Source: Novosphingobium sp. (GTDB taxonomy: Bacteria; Pseudomonadota; Alphaproteobacteria; Sphingomonadales; Sphingomonadaceae). From it: DNA of 13,112 nucleotides. Location of the stretch: positions 1 to 13,112 of the forward strand of contig JAURNJ010000159.1 in NCBI GenBank assembly GCA_030830245.1. The letters run 5' to 3'. Under the pieces are notes generated by a model. It was not told the origin of the DNA, did not search any database, and saw only the letters and a program-made list of their open reading frames with translations. Positions 7,221 through 13,112 of the stretch are shown here, piece by piece. Every line of letters starts with the position of its first letter. Within the stretch, counting starts at the first letter, position 1. The position numbers and the translations under genes are program-made.

Positions 7221-7482
7221 CCGCACCGGCATTGCACTTTGCCAGTGCAGCCTCGTCGAGTTCGCCCCTGGGCCCCTCGAACCGGGCCACTTCGCCGAAG
7301 GTTCTTGCGACCTTGCCACACAGCGCGGCGGCGCGTTCGCCATTGGCCGGAGCGGAGCAGGTAGAGCCATCGCAGCGCCACATGGCGCCATCGACGATCT
7401 CGCGTTGCGGCGCGTCGAGAGGTTTCGCCAGCGTCACCGAATAGCTCGGGCGATCGGCGGCGTGTGCGGTTGTCGTGGTCAC
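7210..7482 (-). CDS. CC_3452-family small secreted protein, signal peptide apparently frameshifted
   Basis: The readable frame encodes 90 residues from a GTG at 7482. The mature part resembles the CC_3452 family of small alphaproteobacterial exported proteins: YSVTLAKPLDAP near residue 14, WRCDGSTCSA with two close cysteines, an ALCGKVAR helix, and ELDEAALAKCNAG near the end. The four cysteines suggest two disulfides in the periplasm. The function is unknown. The GTG leaves only the tail of a signal peptide (TTTTAHA-A). The missing part is found upstream in another frame (7483-7565), so the gene may be a recent pseudogene, or the sequence may hold an error. It overlaps the convergent HAD gene by 11 bp. 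Confidence 0.7.
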   Translation of the reverse strand: MTTTTAHAADRPSYSVTLAKPLDAPQREIVDGAMWRCDGSTCSAPANGERAAALCGKVARTFGEVARFEGPRGELDEAALAKCNAGAVNR

Positions 7483-7565
7483 GGCAAAGCTCGACAGCGT
7501 CCCGACCAGGCCAGGCCAGCGATCAACAAGGTGCGCGGCAGCGGCCGCAGAATTGCGGTGTTTAT
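7483..7565 (-). pseudogene. Out-of-frame signal-peptide remnant of the CC_3452-family gene
   Basis: On the minus strand, AAGGAG (7578-7573) is followed after 7 nt by ATA (7565-7563), then codons for NTAILRPLPRTLLIAGL. This looks like the n- and h-regions of a signal peptide. The frame then breaks at a tandem repeat of CCAGG (plus strand 7506-7519). Removing one 5-bp unit joins it to VGTLSSFAVTTTTAHA and the mature protein. Two lesions are therefore implied: ATG changed to ATA, and a 5-bp duplication. Confidence 0.55.
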
Positions 7566-7629
7566 CTGATTTCTCCTTGGTCTTGCAAGTTGCTCCCGGA
7601 TCGCCCCCGAAAGGCCCTTCCGATTTACG

Positions 7630-7658
7630 TTGCGAATCGCTACTTACTCAATTACATT
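7630..7658 (+). promoter_or_regulatory. Possible promoter of the HxlR-type regulator gene
   Basis: TTGCGA (7630-7635) and TACATT (7653-7658) are 17 bp apart, each matching the vegetative consensus at four of six positions. The -10 lies inside the left arm of the 32-bp palindrome, so a protein bound there would block RNA polymerase. The call rests on sequence and position only. Confidence 0.4.
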
Positions 7659-7682
7659 TTAGGTTGCAACTTAAAATGTAAT
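7651..7682. promoter_or_regulatory. Near-perfect 32-bp palindrome, probable operator
   Basis: ATTACATTTTA (7651-7661) is the exact reverse complement of TAAAATGTAAT (7672-7682), and the centre GTTGCAAC (7663-7670) is itself a palindrome. Only one symmetric pair (7662/7671) is mismatched. It is AT-rich in a GC-rich genome and lies between the divergent CC_3452-family and HxlR-type genes. It is most simply an operator for the HxlR-type dimer encoded downstream, which is inference. Confidence 0.6.
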
Positions 7683-7700
7683 TGCGCTTCGCTCAAATGG

Positions 7701-7719
7701 GCTTGCAAAAGAGGCAAGC
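7701..7719. repeat. Inverted repeat GCTTGC-N7-GCAAGC upstream of the HxlR-type gene
   Basis: Six-base arms at 7701-7706 and 7714-7719 flank a 7-nt centre, ending just before the GGAGG Shine-Dalgarno (7721-7725). The same arms and spacing occur upstream of anbu at 11567-11585. It could be a protein-binding site or an mRNA hairpin near the ribosome-binding site. Confidence 0.5.
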
Positions 7720-7737
7720 TGGAGGACAATCCCCGCA

Positions 7738-8214
7738 ATGGGCACTGACAAGTATCGTCTCGAGCTGATCGATTGCGGGCTGCCCAGCGCGCTTGAAGTG
7801 ATGGGCGATCGCTGGTCGTTCATGATCCTGCGCGCGGCGTTCAACGGGATTTGCCATTTCGAGGATTTCCTCGACGCCTTGGGCATCGCCCGCAATATCC
7901 TGTCCAACCGCCTTTCCCGCCTTGTCGCCGATGGAATCTTGGTGCGGCAGGTGTGCGAGGATGATCGTCGCAAGGCCGAATACCGGCTTACCGAAAAGGG
8001 AATCGATCTGCTGCCGGCGGTTCTGGCGCTGCGCCAGTGGGGCGAGAAGCACGGGCTAGGCGTTGCCTCGAACTCGGTGCTTGCCGACAGGCGTGATGGG
8101 CTGCCGATAGGCCCGGTGGGGATCCAGGCGCACGACGGGCGCAAGCTTACCTGGCATGACCTGCAATGGCTCGACCGCAGCGAGATCGGCAAGCCGGGAG
8201 ATTGCTGCGACTAG
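7738..8214 (+). CDS. HxlR-family winged-helix transcriptional regulator
   Basis: The 158-residue protein has an HxlR DNA-binding domain at about residues 10-110: the conserved cysteine C13, ALEVMGDRWSFMILRAAFNG (18-37), the recognition-helix region ARNILSNRLSRLVADGIL, and YRLTEKGIDLLPAVLALRQWG in the wing and following helix. HxlR proteins act as dimers and often respond to electrophiles, oxidants or metabolites, sometimes through the N-terminal cysteine. A C-terminal extension of about 45 residues ends in GDCCD. GGAGG (7721-7725) precedes the ATG at 12-nt spacing. The large palindrome upstream suggests autoregulation. It points toward the ATP-grasp/Anbu cluster, whose first gene begins 98 bp later, so it may regulate that cluster, but no direct evidence is visible. 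Confidence 0.92.
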   Translation: MGTDKYRLELIDCGLPSALEVMGDRWSFMILRAAFNGICHFEDFLDALGIARNILSNRLSRLVADGILVRQVCEDDRRKAEYRLTEKGIDLLPAVLALRQWGEKHGLGVASNSVLADRRDGLPIGPVGIQAHDGRKLTWHDLQWLDRSEIGKPGDCCD

Positions 8215-8265
8215 ACCCGGGCCGCGCTCTCGCCGGCGGTTCCTTTCGCACGTGCAGCATTTTTG

Positions 8266-8307
8266 TTGGCAAGGGCCGCAATCTGTGTATCTTCCACTCA
8301 ACGGGAG
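8266..8307 (+). promoter_or_regulatory. Promoter and Shine-Dalgarno of the ATP-grasp/Anbu cluster
   Basis: TTGGCA (8266-8271) and TATCTT (8288-8293) are 16 bp apart and resemble an alphaproteobacterial housekeeping promoter. GGGAG (8303-8307) is a Shine-Dalgarno 5 nt before the ATG at 8313, so the predicted leader is very short. This indicates that the cluster can be transcribed independently of the HxlR-type gene. Confidence 0.5.
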
Positions 8308-8312
8308 TCCCG

Positions 8313-9743
8313 ATGCAGCAGGCAAGTCTACCGCAATACGACGAGATGTTCAGGCCGGACGGTACGGTGCGGGCGGCCTACGCCGAATTCTTTGACTGGT
8401 ACGAGAAGCAGGATCGGGGCTGGCTGCGCAACCAGGACAAGGAAGCCGAGGGCTTCTTCCGGCGCACCGGCATCACGTTCAATGTCTATAGCGAATCGGA
8501 TGCCGAGGAACGGCTGATCCCCTTCGACATGATCCCGCGGATCATTTCCGCGCGCGAATGGCGGCGGCTCACGCGAGGCATCGAGCAGCGGGTGCGCGCA
8601 CTCAATGCGTTTCTGCACGATCTCTACCATCGGCAGGAAATTGTCCGCTCCGGCCGCCTGCCGGTCGAGATGCTGCGCGACAACGCCGCCTTCCTGCCGC
8701 AGATGATCGGCTTCACGCCGCCCGGCGCAATCTACACGCACATTGTTGGTATCGACCTGGTGCGCACCGGGCCGGACGAATTCATGGTTCTGGAGGACAA
8801 TGCGCGCACGCCTTCGGGCGTCTCCTACATGCTCGAAAACCGCGAAACCATGATGGCGATGTTCCCCGAGCTGTTCACCCGCATCCCGGTGCGACCGGTC
8901 TCCAACTATCCCGTCCACCTCGCCCGCTCGCTAGGCGCCTGTGCGCCGGACTGTGCCGAGGGAACGCCCCGCCTCGCGGTACTGACGCCGGGAATCTATA
9001 ATTCGGCCTATTTCGAACACGCCTTCCTTGCCGACCAGATGGGTGCCGAACTCGTCGAGGCCAGCGACCTGCGCGTGGTCGATGGACGCGTCGCGATGCG
9101 ATGTACCACTGGCTATCATCCCATCGACGTGCTCTATCGCCGTGTCGACGACGACTATCTCGATCCGCTCAGCTTCAAGCCGGACAGCGTACTTGGCGTG
9201 CCAGGCATCATGGACGTCTACCGCGCTGGCAGGATTACCATCTCCAATGCGCCGGGCACTGGCATCGCCGACGACAAGGCGCTCTACAGCTACATGCCCG
9301 ACATCGTCCAATTCTATACCGGTGAGCAGCCGCTGCTTCCCAATGTGCCGACCTGGCGCTGCATGGAGGCGGAATCGCTCAAATACGTGCTCGACAATCT
9401 GGCCGATCTCGTCGTCAAGGAAGTCCACGGCTCGGGCGGCTACGGCATGCTCATCGGCCCGGCGGCGTCGAAGAAGGAACTGGCTGCTTTCGAGGCGAAG
9501 TTGCGCGCCAATCCGCACAACTACATTGCCCAGCCCACCCTCGCGCTTTCGACTGTGCCAATCTTCACGAAAGCGGGCCTTGCCCCGCGCCATGTCGATT
9601 TGCGGCCCTTCGTGCTTGTCTCTCCCGAGGGTATCGATGTGACTCCGGGCGGATTGACTCGGGTCGCGCTGCAGAAGGGCTCGCTGGTGGTCAACTCCTC
9701 GCAGGGTGGTGGCACCAAAGACAGCTGGGTGCTGGAAGACTGA
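8313..9743 (+). CDS. Circularly permuted ATP-grasp ligase
   Basis: The 476-residue protein matches the circularly permuted ATP-grasp family (formerly DUF404/DUF407). Family hallmarks are VLEDNARTPSGVSYMLENR (159-177), VVKEVHGSGGYGML (367-380), HVDLRPFVL (427-435) and the C-terminal SSQGGGTKDSWVL (462-474). ATP-grasp enzymes activate a carboxylate as acyl phosphate and join it to an amine, so peptide or amide bond formation is predicted in the cytoplasm. The substrate is unknown. I chose the ATG at 8313 because it has a Shine-Dalgarno and gives the family start, although the frame is open further upstream. The stop overlaps the alpha-E start (TGATG). It is the first gene of the Anbu cluster. 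Confidence 0.95.
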   Translation: MQQASLPQYDEMFRPDGTVRAAYAEFFDWYEKQDRGWLRNQDKEAEGFFRRTGITFNVYSESDAEERLIPFDMIPRIISAREWRRLTRGIEQRVRALNAFLHDLYHRQEIVRSGRLPVEMLRDNAAFLPQMIGFTPPGAIYTHIVGIDLVRTGPDEFMVLEDNARTPSGVSYMLENRETMMAMFPELFTRIPVRPVSNYPVHLARSLGACAPDCAEGTPRLAVLTPGIYNSAYFEHAFLADQMGAELVEASDLRVVDGRVAMRCTTGYHPIDVLYRRVDDDYLDPLSFKPDSVLGVPGIMDVYRAGRITISNAPGTGIADDKALYSYMPDIVQFYTGEQPLLPNVPTWRCMEAESLKYVLDNLADLVVKEVHGSGGYGMLIGPAASKKELAAFEAKLRANPHNYIAQPTLALSTVPIFTKAGLAPRHVDLRPFVLVSPEGIDVTPGGLTRVALQKGSLVVNSSQGGGTKDSWVLED

Positions 9744-10690
9744 TGCTGGGAAGGGCCGCACAGGGCGTTTACTGGATGTCGCGCTATCTTGAGCGCGCCG
9801 AGAACACTGCCCGGCTGCTCAATGTCGGCCTGCGCATCGCGCTCACGCGCGGAGCCGATGCGGCACAGGAAGACGAATGGCGTTCGGTGCTTGTCACCAC
9901 TGGTCAGGACACACTCTACCGCGCCCATTACGCCGATTATGACAGTGCGCAGGCGGTGAATTTCATCCTGCGCGACAAGGCCAACCCAGCGAGCGTGCTG
10001 CGCATGATTGAAAGCGCGCGGACCAATGCCCGCATGGTGCGCACCAGCATTACCAGCGAGGTCTGGGAATCGACCAACGAGTGCTGGATGCAGCTTTCTG
10101 AAGCGCTCTCCCGACCGGTGCGACCGAGCAACCTGGGCGAAGCGCTTGCAGCGGTGCGCCGGCAGACGACCCAGGTGCGCGGAGCCATCGAAGGGACTAT
10201 GCTGCGCAACGAAGTATTCAATTTTTCTCGCATCGGCACCTTTGTCGAGCGCGCTGACAACACCGCACGCATACTGGACGTCAAATATTACGTGCTGCTG
10301 CCCTCGCTGGCGTGGGTCGGATCGTCGCTTGATAATGCGCAGTGGGAAACACTGCTGCGCTCGGTAGGAGGAGACCGGGTCTATCGCTGGCTGAACAAGG
10401 GATCGATGGACGCCAGCGGCATTGCCAGTTTCCTGATCCTTGGTGTCCAGTTTCCGCGCAGCCTGATCTTCTGCCTTAACAAGATCATGAGTAACATGAA
10501 CGGGCTCGCGCTCGAATATGGTGGTGAAACGCCGTCACAAGCGCTGGTGCGCGGCAGCTGCATGGCCTTGCGCGAAACTTCGATCGAGCAGGTTTTCGAA
10601 CAGGGGCTGCATGAGTTCCTGCTCCAGTTCATTGCCAATATCGCCCGGATAGACACTGCCATTTCAGCCGATTATCGCTTTGTGGAATAG
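9743..10690 (+). CDS. Alpha-E domain protein
   Basis: The 315-residue all-helical protein belongs to the alpha-E family (DUF403). The family signature occurs twice: LERAENTARLL (16-26) and VERADNTARIL (168-178), each followed by a hydrophobic helix, consistent with an internal duplication. The biochemical role is not settled; the constant partnership with circularly permuted ATP-grasp proteins suggests that it works with the ligase as a subunit or a second enzyme. The ATG overlaps the ATP-grasp stop by one base, so translation is probably coupled and the two products may be made in equal amounts. The transglutaminase gene follows after 12 nt. Confidence 0.94.
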   Translation: MLGRAAQGVYWMSRYLERAENTARLLNVGLRIALTRGADAAQEDEWRSVLVTTGQDTLYRAHYADYDSAQAVNFILRDKANPASVLRMIESARTNARMVRTSITSEVWESTNECWMQLSEALSRPVRPSNLGEALAAVRRQTTQVRGAIEGTMLRNEVFNFSRIGTFVERADNTARILDVKYYVLLPSLAWVGSSLDNAQWETLLRSVGGDRVYRWLNKGSMDASGIASFLILGVQFPRSLIFCLNKIMSNMNGLALEYGGETPSQALVRGSCMALRETSIEQVFEQGLHEFLLQFIANIARIDTAISADYRFVE

Positions 10691-10702
10691 TTTGAAAACA
10701 CC

Positions 10703-11557
10703 ATGTTCTTGTCCATCCGCCACACCACCAGATATATTTTCTCCGCGCCGGTGCTCCATGGCCTTCAACGGTTGCGCCTGAAGCCCAAGGACACCCACGG
10801 GCAGACTGTGTGCGAATGGGACATGCACCTCGATGGTGGTCGGCTCGAAGTCGAATACGACGATCAGCATTTCAATCACACGGCGCTGGTTTCGGTTGAA
10901 CAAGGGGCCAGCAGTGTCAGCCTTACATGCACAGGGCTCGTCGACACGTCAGACAAGGCCGGGATCATTGGCCAGCATGCCGGCCATGTGCCCTTGTGGC
11001 TATTCCTTAGGCCGACTGAGTTAACCCGGCCAGGGCCGAAACTCCGTGCACTGGTTGCCGGGGTGGTTGCGGACCGCGGCAATCCGCTGGAATTCCTGCA
11101 TGCATTGTCCGAAGCCGTCCGCGGGGCAGTGACCTATCGCACCGGCGTAACCGATGTAGAGACGACGGCGGAAAAAGCTCTGTCGCTCGGTCAGGGCGTC
11201 TGCCAGGATCAGGCGCACGTCTTCATCGCCGCCGGGCGGCTTCTCGATATTCCGATGCGCTATGTCGGCGGTTACCTGATGATGGACGACCGCATCGACC
11301 AGGATGCCGGGCACGGCTGGGCCGAGGCTCATGTCGAAGGGCTCGGCTGGGTCGGCTTCGACGTTTCGAACGGCATCAGCCCGGACGAGCGCTATGTCCG
11401 CGTAGCGAGTGGCTGCGATTATCGCGAGGCAGCGCCAGTGACCGGAATCTCGGTGGGAGCGGGTGAAATCGACCTGCATGTCGAACTGGCAGTCGAACAG
11501 ATGCAGGCGGGCCGCCAGCATTTCCAGCAACAGCAACAACAACAGGGATGGGCTTGA
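10703..11557 (+). CDS. Transglutaminase-like cysteine protease
   Basis: The 284-residue protein has an N-terminal beta domain (bacterial transglutaminase-like, about 1-80) and a papain-like transglutaminase core. The triad is visible: C167 in GQGVCQDQAH, H204 in AGHGWAEAH and D220 in WVGFDVSNG. No signal peptide is present, so it should be cytoplasmic. Bacterial members usually cleave or transfer peptide amide bonds rather than cross-link proteins. In this cluster it may trim or transfer the product of the ATP-grasp/alpha-E pair, which is inference. The C-terminus ends with seven glutamines (275-281) and GWA, encoded by a CAA/CAG run. Anbu starts 57 nt later. Confidence 0.94.
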   Translation: MFLSIRHTTRYIFSAPVLHGLQRLRLKPKDTHGQTVCEWDMHLDGGRLEVEYDDQHFNHTALVSVEQGASSVSLTCTGLVDTSDKAGIIGQHAGHVPLWLFLRPTELTRPGPKLRALVAGVVADRGNPLEFLHALSEAVRGAVTYRTGVTDVETTAEKALSLGQGVCQDQAHVFIAAGRLLDIPMRYVGGYLMMDDRIDQDAGHGWAEAHVEGLGWVGFDVSNGISPDERYVRVASGCDYREAAPVTGISVGAGEIDLHVELAVEQMQAGRQHFQQQQQQQGWA

Positions 11558-11566
11558 CGGTACTAG

Positions 11567-11590
11567 GCTTGCGTCGCAGGCAAGCTTGCC
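11567..11590. repeat. Inverted repeat GCTTGC-N7-GCAAGC upstream of anbu
   Basis: Arms at 11567-11572 and 11580-11585 share sequence and spacing with the repeat at 7701-7719. The right arm is also part of a perfect 12-bp palindrome, GGCAAGCTTGCC (11579-11590), so two alternative hairpins are possible. It occupies the 57-nt gap before anbu, upstream of its Shine-Dalgarno AAGGAAG (11604-11610). Confidence 0.5.
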
Positions 11591-11614
11591 AACCGGATCA
11601 GGCAAGGAAGATGG

Positions 11615-12370
11615 ATGACCTATTGCGTCGGCATGATGTTGCATCGCGGGCTGGTGTTGATGAGCGACACCCGCACGAATTCGGGCGTCGACAACATCTC
11701 GGTGTTCCGCAAGATGCACTGGTGGACCGTGCCCGGCGAGCGCGTGATCGCGCTGATGACCGCCGGCAATCTCGCGACCACGCAATCTGTCGTGAGCAAG
11801 CTTGAAGAGCGCAACAAGGCCCCCGGCGAACGGCACAACACCCTTCTCGAAACACCGACCATGTTCCAGGCCGCTGCCCTGGTTGGGCAACTGCTGCGCG
11901 AGACGATCGGCTCGGCAGACAACTCGAACGGCGAGGAGGCATCGGGCACCTTCAATGCCTCGATCATCCTTGCCGGGCAGATCAGGGACATGGAGCCAAG
12001 GCTGTTCCTGATCTATCCCGAAGGCAATTTCATCGAGGCGAGTTTCGACACGCCCTTCTTCCAGATCGGCGAGACCAAGTACGGGCGACCGATCATCCTG
12101 CGCGGCTACGACCCGGACATGAGTTTCGAGGATGCGGTCAAGCTGCTGATGGTCTCGTTCGATTCGACGCTGAAAGCCAATCTGTCGGTCGGCATGCCGC
12201 TCGACATGATGGTGATCGAACGCGACACCTTCGCGCCGTCCCACGAGCGCCGGATCGAGTCCAGCGATCCCTATTTCCGCGCGATTTCGGCAGGCTGGGG
12301 CGAGGCCTTGAAGCGAGCGCTAGATGGCTTGCCGGATTATACCTTCGATGGCAGCCACGATCCCGGCTGA
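11615..12370 (+). CDS. Anbu, proteasome-like (HslV-related) peptidase
   Basis: The 251-residue protein is an Anbu-type member of the Ntn-hydrolase proteasome family. The first residues are MTYCVGM, so removal of Met exposes the Thr nucleophile. D18 (MSDTRTNSGVD) and K33 (FRKM) complete the catalytic site, with AGN at 50-52 and SGTFNASIILAGQ near 110-122. No propeptide is seen. I chose the ATG at 11615 rather than the out-of-frame ATG at 11611; AAGGAAG lies 4 nt upstream. Anbu assembles into rings or open helical oligomers, and no partner unfoldase gene is nearby. In this genomic family setting it is expected to degrade or process the products or targets of the ATP-grasp/alpha-E/transglutaminase set. 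The true substrate is unknown. Confidence 0.95.
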   Translation: MTYCVGMMLHRGLVLMSDTRTNSGVDNISVFRKMHWWTVPGERVIALMTAGNLATTQSVVSKLEERNKAPGERHNTLLETPTMFQAAALVGQLLRETIGSADNSNGEEASGTFNASIILAGQIRDMEPRLFLIYPEGNFIEASFDTPFFQIGETKYGRPIILRGYDPDMSFEDAVKLLMVSFDSTLKANLSVGMPLDMMVIERDTFAPSHERRIESSDPYFRAISAGWGEALKRALDGLPDYTFDGSHDPG

Positions 12371-12372
12371 TC

Positions 12373-12425
12373 GTATCGGATCGCCGCATCTGCGATACAT
12401 CGAATATCATATATTGCAGTTGCAA
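12373..12425. promoter_or_regulatory. Intergenic region between anbu and the glycosyltransferase gene
   Basis: The 78-bp gap holds an inverted repeat, GTATCG (12373-12378) with CGATAC (12393-12398), an AT-rich stretch around 12400-12415, and the small palindrome TTGCA-GT-TGCAA (12414-12425). No T-tract follows the first repeat, so it is not a convincing terminator. The AT-rich stretch may carry the promoter of the glycosyltransferase gene, but no clear -35/-10 pair was found. Confidence 0.35.
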
Positions 12426-12448
12426 ACTCGAAGGCCTATTTGCGCGGA

Positions 12449-13112
12449 ATGACCCCCCCGCACCCTGATCCAGGGCTGGCAGAAGCTTCGGACGATTCGG
12501 CGATCCCGCTTCCGGCCGTCCGCTACACAGCCGAAGATGCAGCGACGGTTCCAGTCGAAGCACGCCAGCTGCGGGTCGCGTTGCTGTCCTACCGTTCGGA
12601 CCCGCGCGTTGGCGGGCAGGGCGTGTTCACCAGCAACATAGCCCGCGCCCTTGCAGCGCGCGGTCACGCAGTGACGATCCTGTCCGGACCGCCCTATCCC
12701 GAGGTTCCCGAGGGCGTGGACCTCGTCCAATTGCCTTCGCTCGATCTGTTCTCGCAGCCAATGCTCGGCCGCTATGCCCTGCGCCCGCGTCACCTCCTGT
12801 CGTGGGCAGATACGGCCGAATACTTCGGTCACGTCACCGGCAAGTTCATGGAGCCGTGGAGCTTCGGCCGTCGCGCGGCGAAATGGCTGGCCGGGCATGC
12901 CGACCGGTTCGATGTGGTGCTCGATAACCAGTGCCTTGCCGATGGCCTCCTTGCCATCGAGGCAAAGCTGCCAGTGCTTGCCGTGATCCACCACCCGATC
13001 CGCCGCGATCTCGAAATGCAGCTTGCCAATGAGCCGAGCTGGAAGCTGCGCGTGCTGGCCCGGCGCTGGTATGGCTTCCTGCCGATGCAGGAGCGGGTCG
13101 CACGCTCGCTCA
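12449..13112 (+). CDS. GT4-type glycosyltransferase (partial, 3' end outside the window)
   Basis: The frame is open from an ATG at 12449 to the window edge (221 codons). A proline-rich, acidic leader of about 40 residues precedes a GT-B N-terminal domain: LRVALLSYRSDPRVGGQG, then VFTSNIARALAARGHAVTILSG, which is the glycine-rich loop and first helix of family-4 glycosyltransferases. FDVVLDNQCLADGLL and LPVLAVIHHPIRRDLEMQ follow, where such enzymes contact the acceptor. The C-terminal nucleotide-sugar domain lies outside the window. It probably builds a cell-envelope glycan or glycolipid; the acceptor is unknown. No good Shine-Dalgarno supports the ATG, and the true start could be further downstream. 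A link with the Anbu cluster is not apparent. Confidence 0.85.
   Translation, partial: MTPPHPDPGLAEASDDSAIPLPAVRYTAEDAATVPVEARQLRVALLSYRSDPRVGGQGVFTSNIARALAARGHAVTILSGPPYPEVPEGVDLVQLPSLDLFSQPMLGRYALRPRHLLSWADTAEYFGHVTGKFMEPWSFGRRAAKWLAGHADRFDVVLDNQCLADGLLAIEAKLPVLAVIHHPIRRDLEMQLANEPSWKLRVLARRWYGFLPMQERVARSL

Noticed and set aside
8166..8312. An N-terminal extension of 49 residues on the ATP-grasp protein
   Set aside because: It overlaps the HxlR-type gene and the likely promoter, whereas the ATG at 8313 has a well-placed Shine-Dalgarno.
11548..11805. A plus-strand frame beginning before anbu and running into it
   Set aside because: It is out of frame with Anbu, and the Anbu N-terminus with its Shine-Dalgarno and Thr2 is clearly right.
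11021..12244. A 407-codon open frame on the minus strand across the transglutaminase and anbu genes
   Set aside because: It is antisense to two genes with full family motifs, has no recognisable domain, and reflects the low stop-codon density of GC-rich DNA.
12373..12398. The inverted repeat after anbu as a terminator
   Set aside because: The arms are only 6 bp with a 14-nt loop, and no T-tract follows.
1..13112. CRISPR arrays, tRNA genes and insertion sequences
   Set aside because: No regularly spaced direct repeats, cloverleaf-like sequences, transposase motifs or terminal inverted repeats were seen.

Overview
The window looks like a chromosomal segment of an alphaproteobacterium, most likely a sphingomonad-type organism (Sphingomonadaceae or Erythrobacteraceae). 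The reasons are high GC content, a UPF0262 protein, a CC_3452-family secreted protein, a 41-residue cysteine-free ribosomal protein L36, and an Anbu/ATP-grasp/alpha-E/transglutaminase cluster. No rRNA, tRNA, insertion sequence, phage gene or CRISPR array was found. Genus assignment is inference.

Left part (1-5639). Three genes run leftwards in a tightly overlapping row: dnaB (replicative helicase), an SDR-fold protein that lacks the usual catalytic triad, and the first 17 codons of an unidentified gene. Diverging from dnaB across a 116-bp gap, a rightward row encodes a UPF0262 protein, a membrane-anchored degenerate GH25 (lysozyme-fold) protein, cytidine deaminase and a short MgtC/SapB membrane protein. 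It meets, tail to tail, a leftward pair: a DUF4136-like lipoprotein and a cytosolic-type M14 zinc carboxypeptidase.

Middle part (5636-8214). The lipoprotein gene diverges from rpmJ (L36). rpmJ is followed by two hairpins, the second a good intrinsic terminator whose 3' arm also carries the only Shine-Dalgarno-like sequence of the next gene, a HAD phosphatase-like hydrolase. A CC_3452-family small secreted protein overlaps the HAD gene tail to tail. Its signal peptide seems broken by a 5-bp tandem duplication and loss of the ATG. Its upstream region, shared with a divergent HxlR-type regulator, holds a near-perfect 32-bp AT-rich palindrome and further inverted repeats.

Right part (8215-13112). 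The most notable system is a four-gene co-directional cluster: circularly permuted ATP-grasp ligase, alpha-E protein, transglutaminase-like cysteine protease and the proteasome-like peptidase Anbu. A plausible promoter and Shine-Dalgarno precede the first gene. The families suggest peptide-bond formation followed by proteolysis, but the substrate is unknown. An inverted repeat with the same arms and spacing lies upstream of both the HxlR gene and anbu, hinting at shared control. The window ends inside a GT4-type glycosyltransferase gene.
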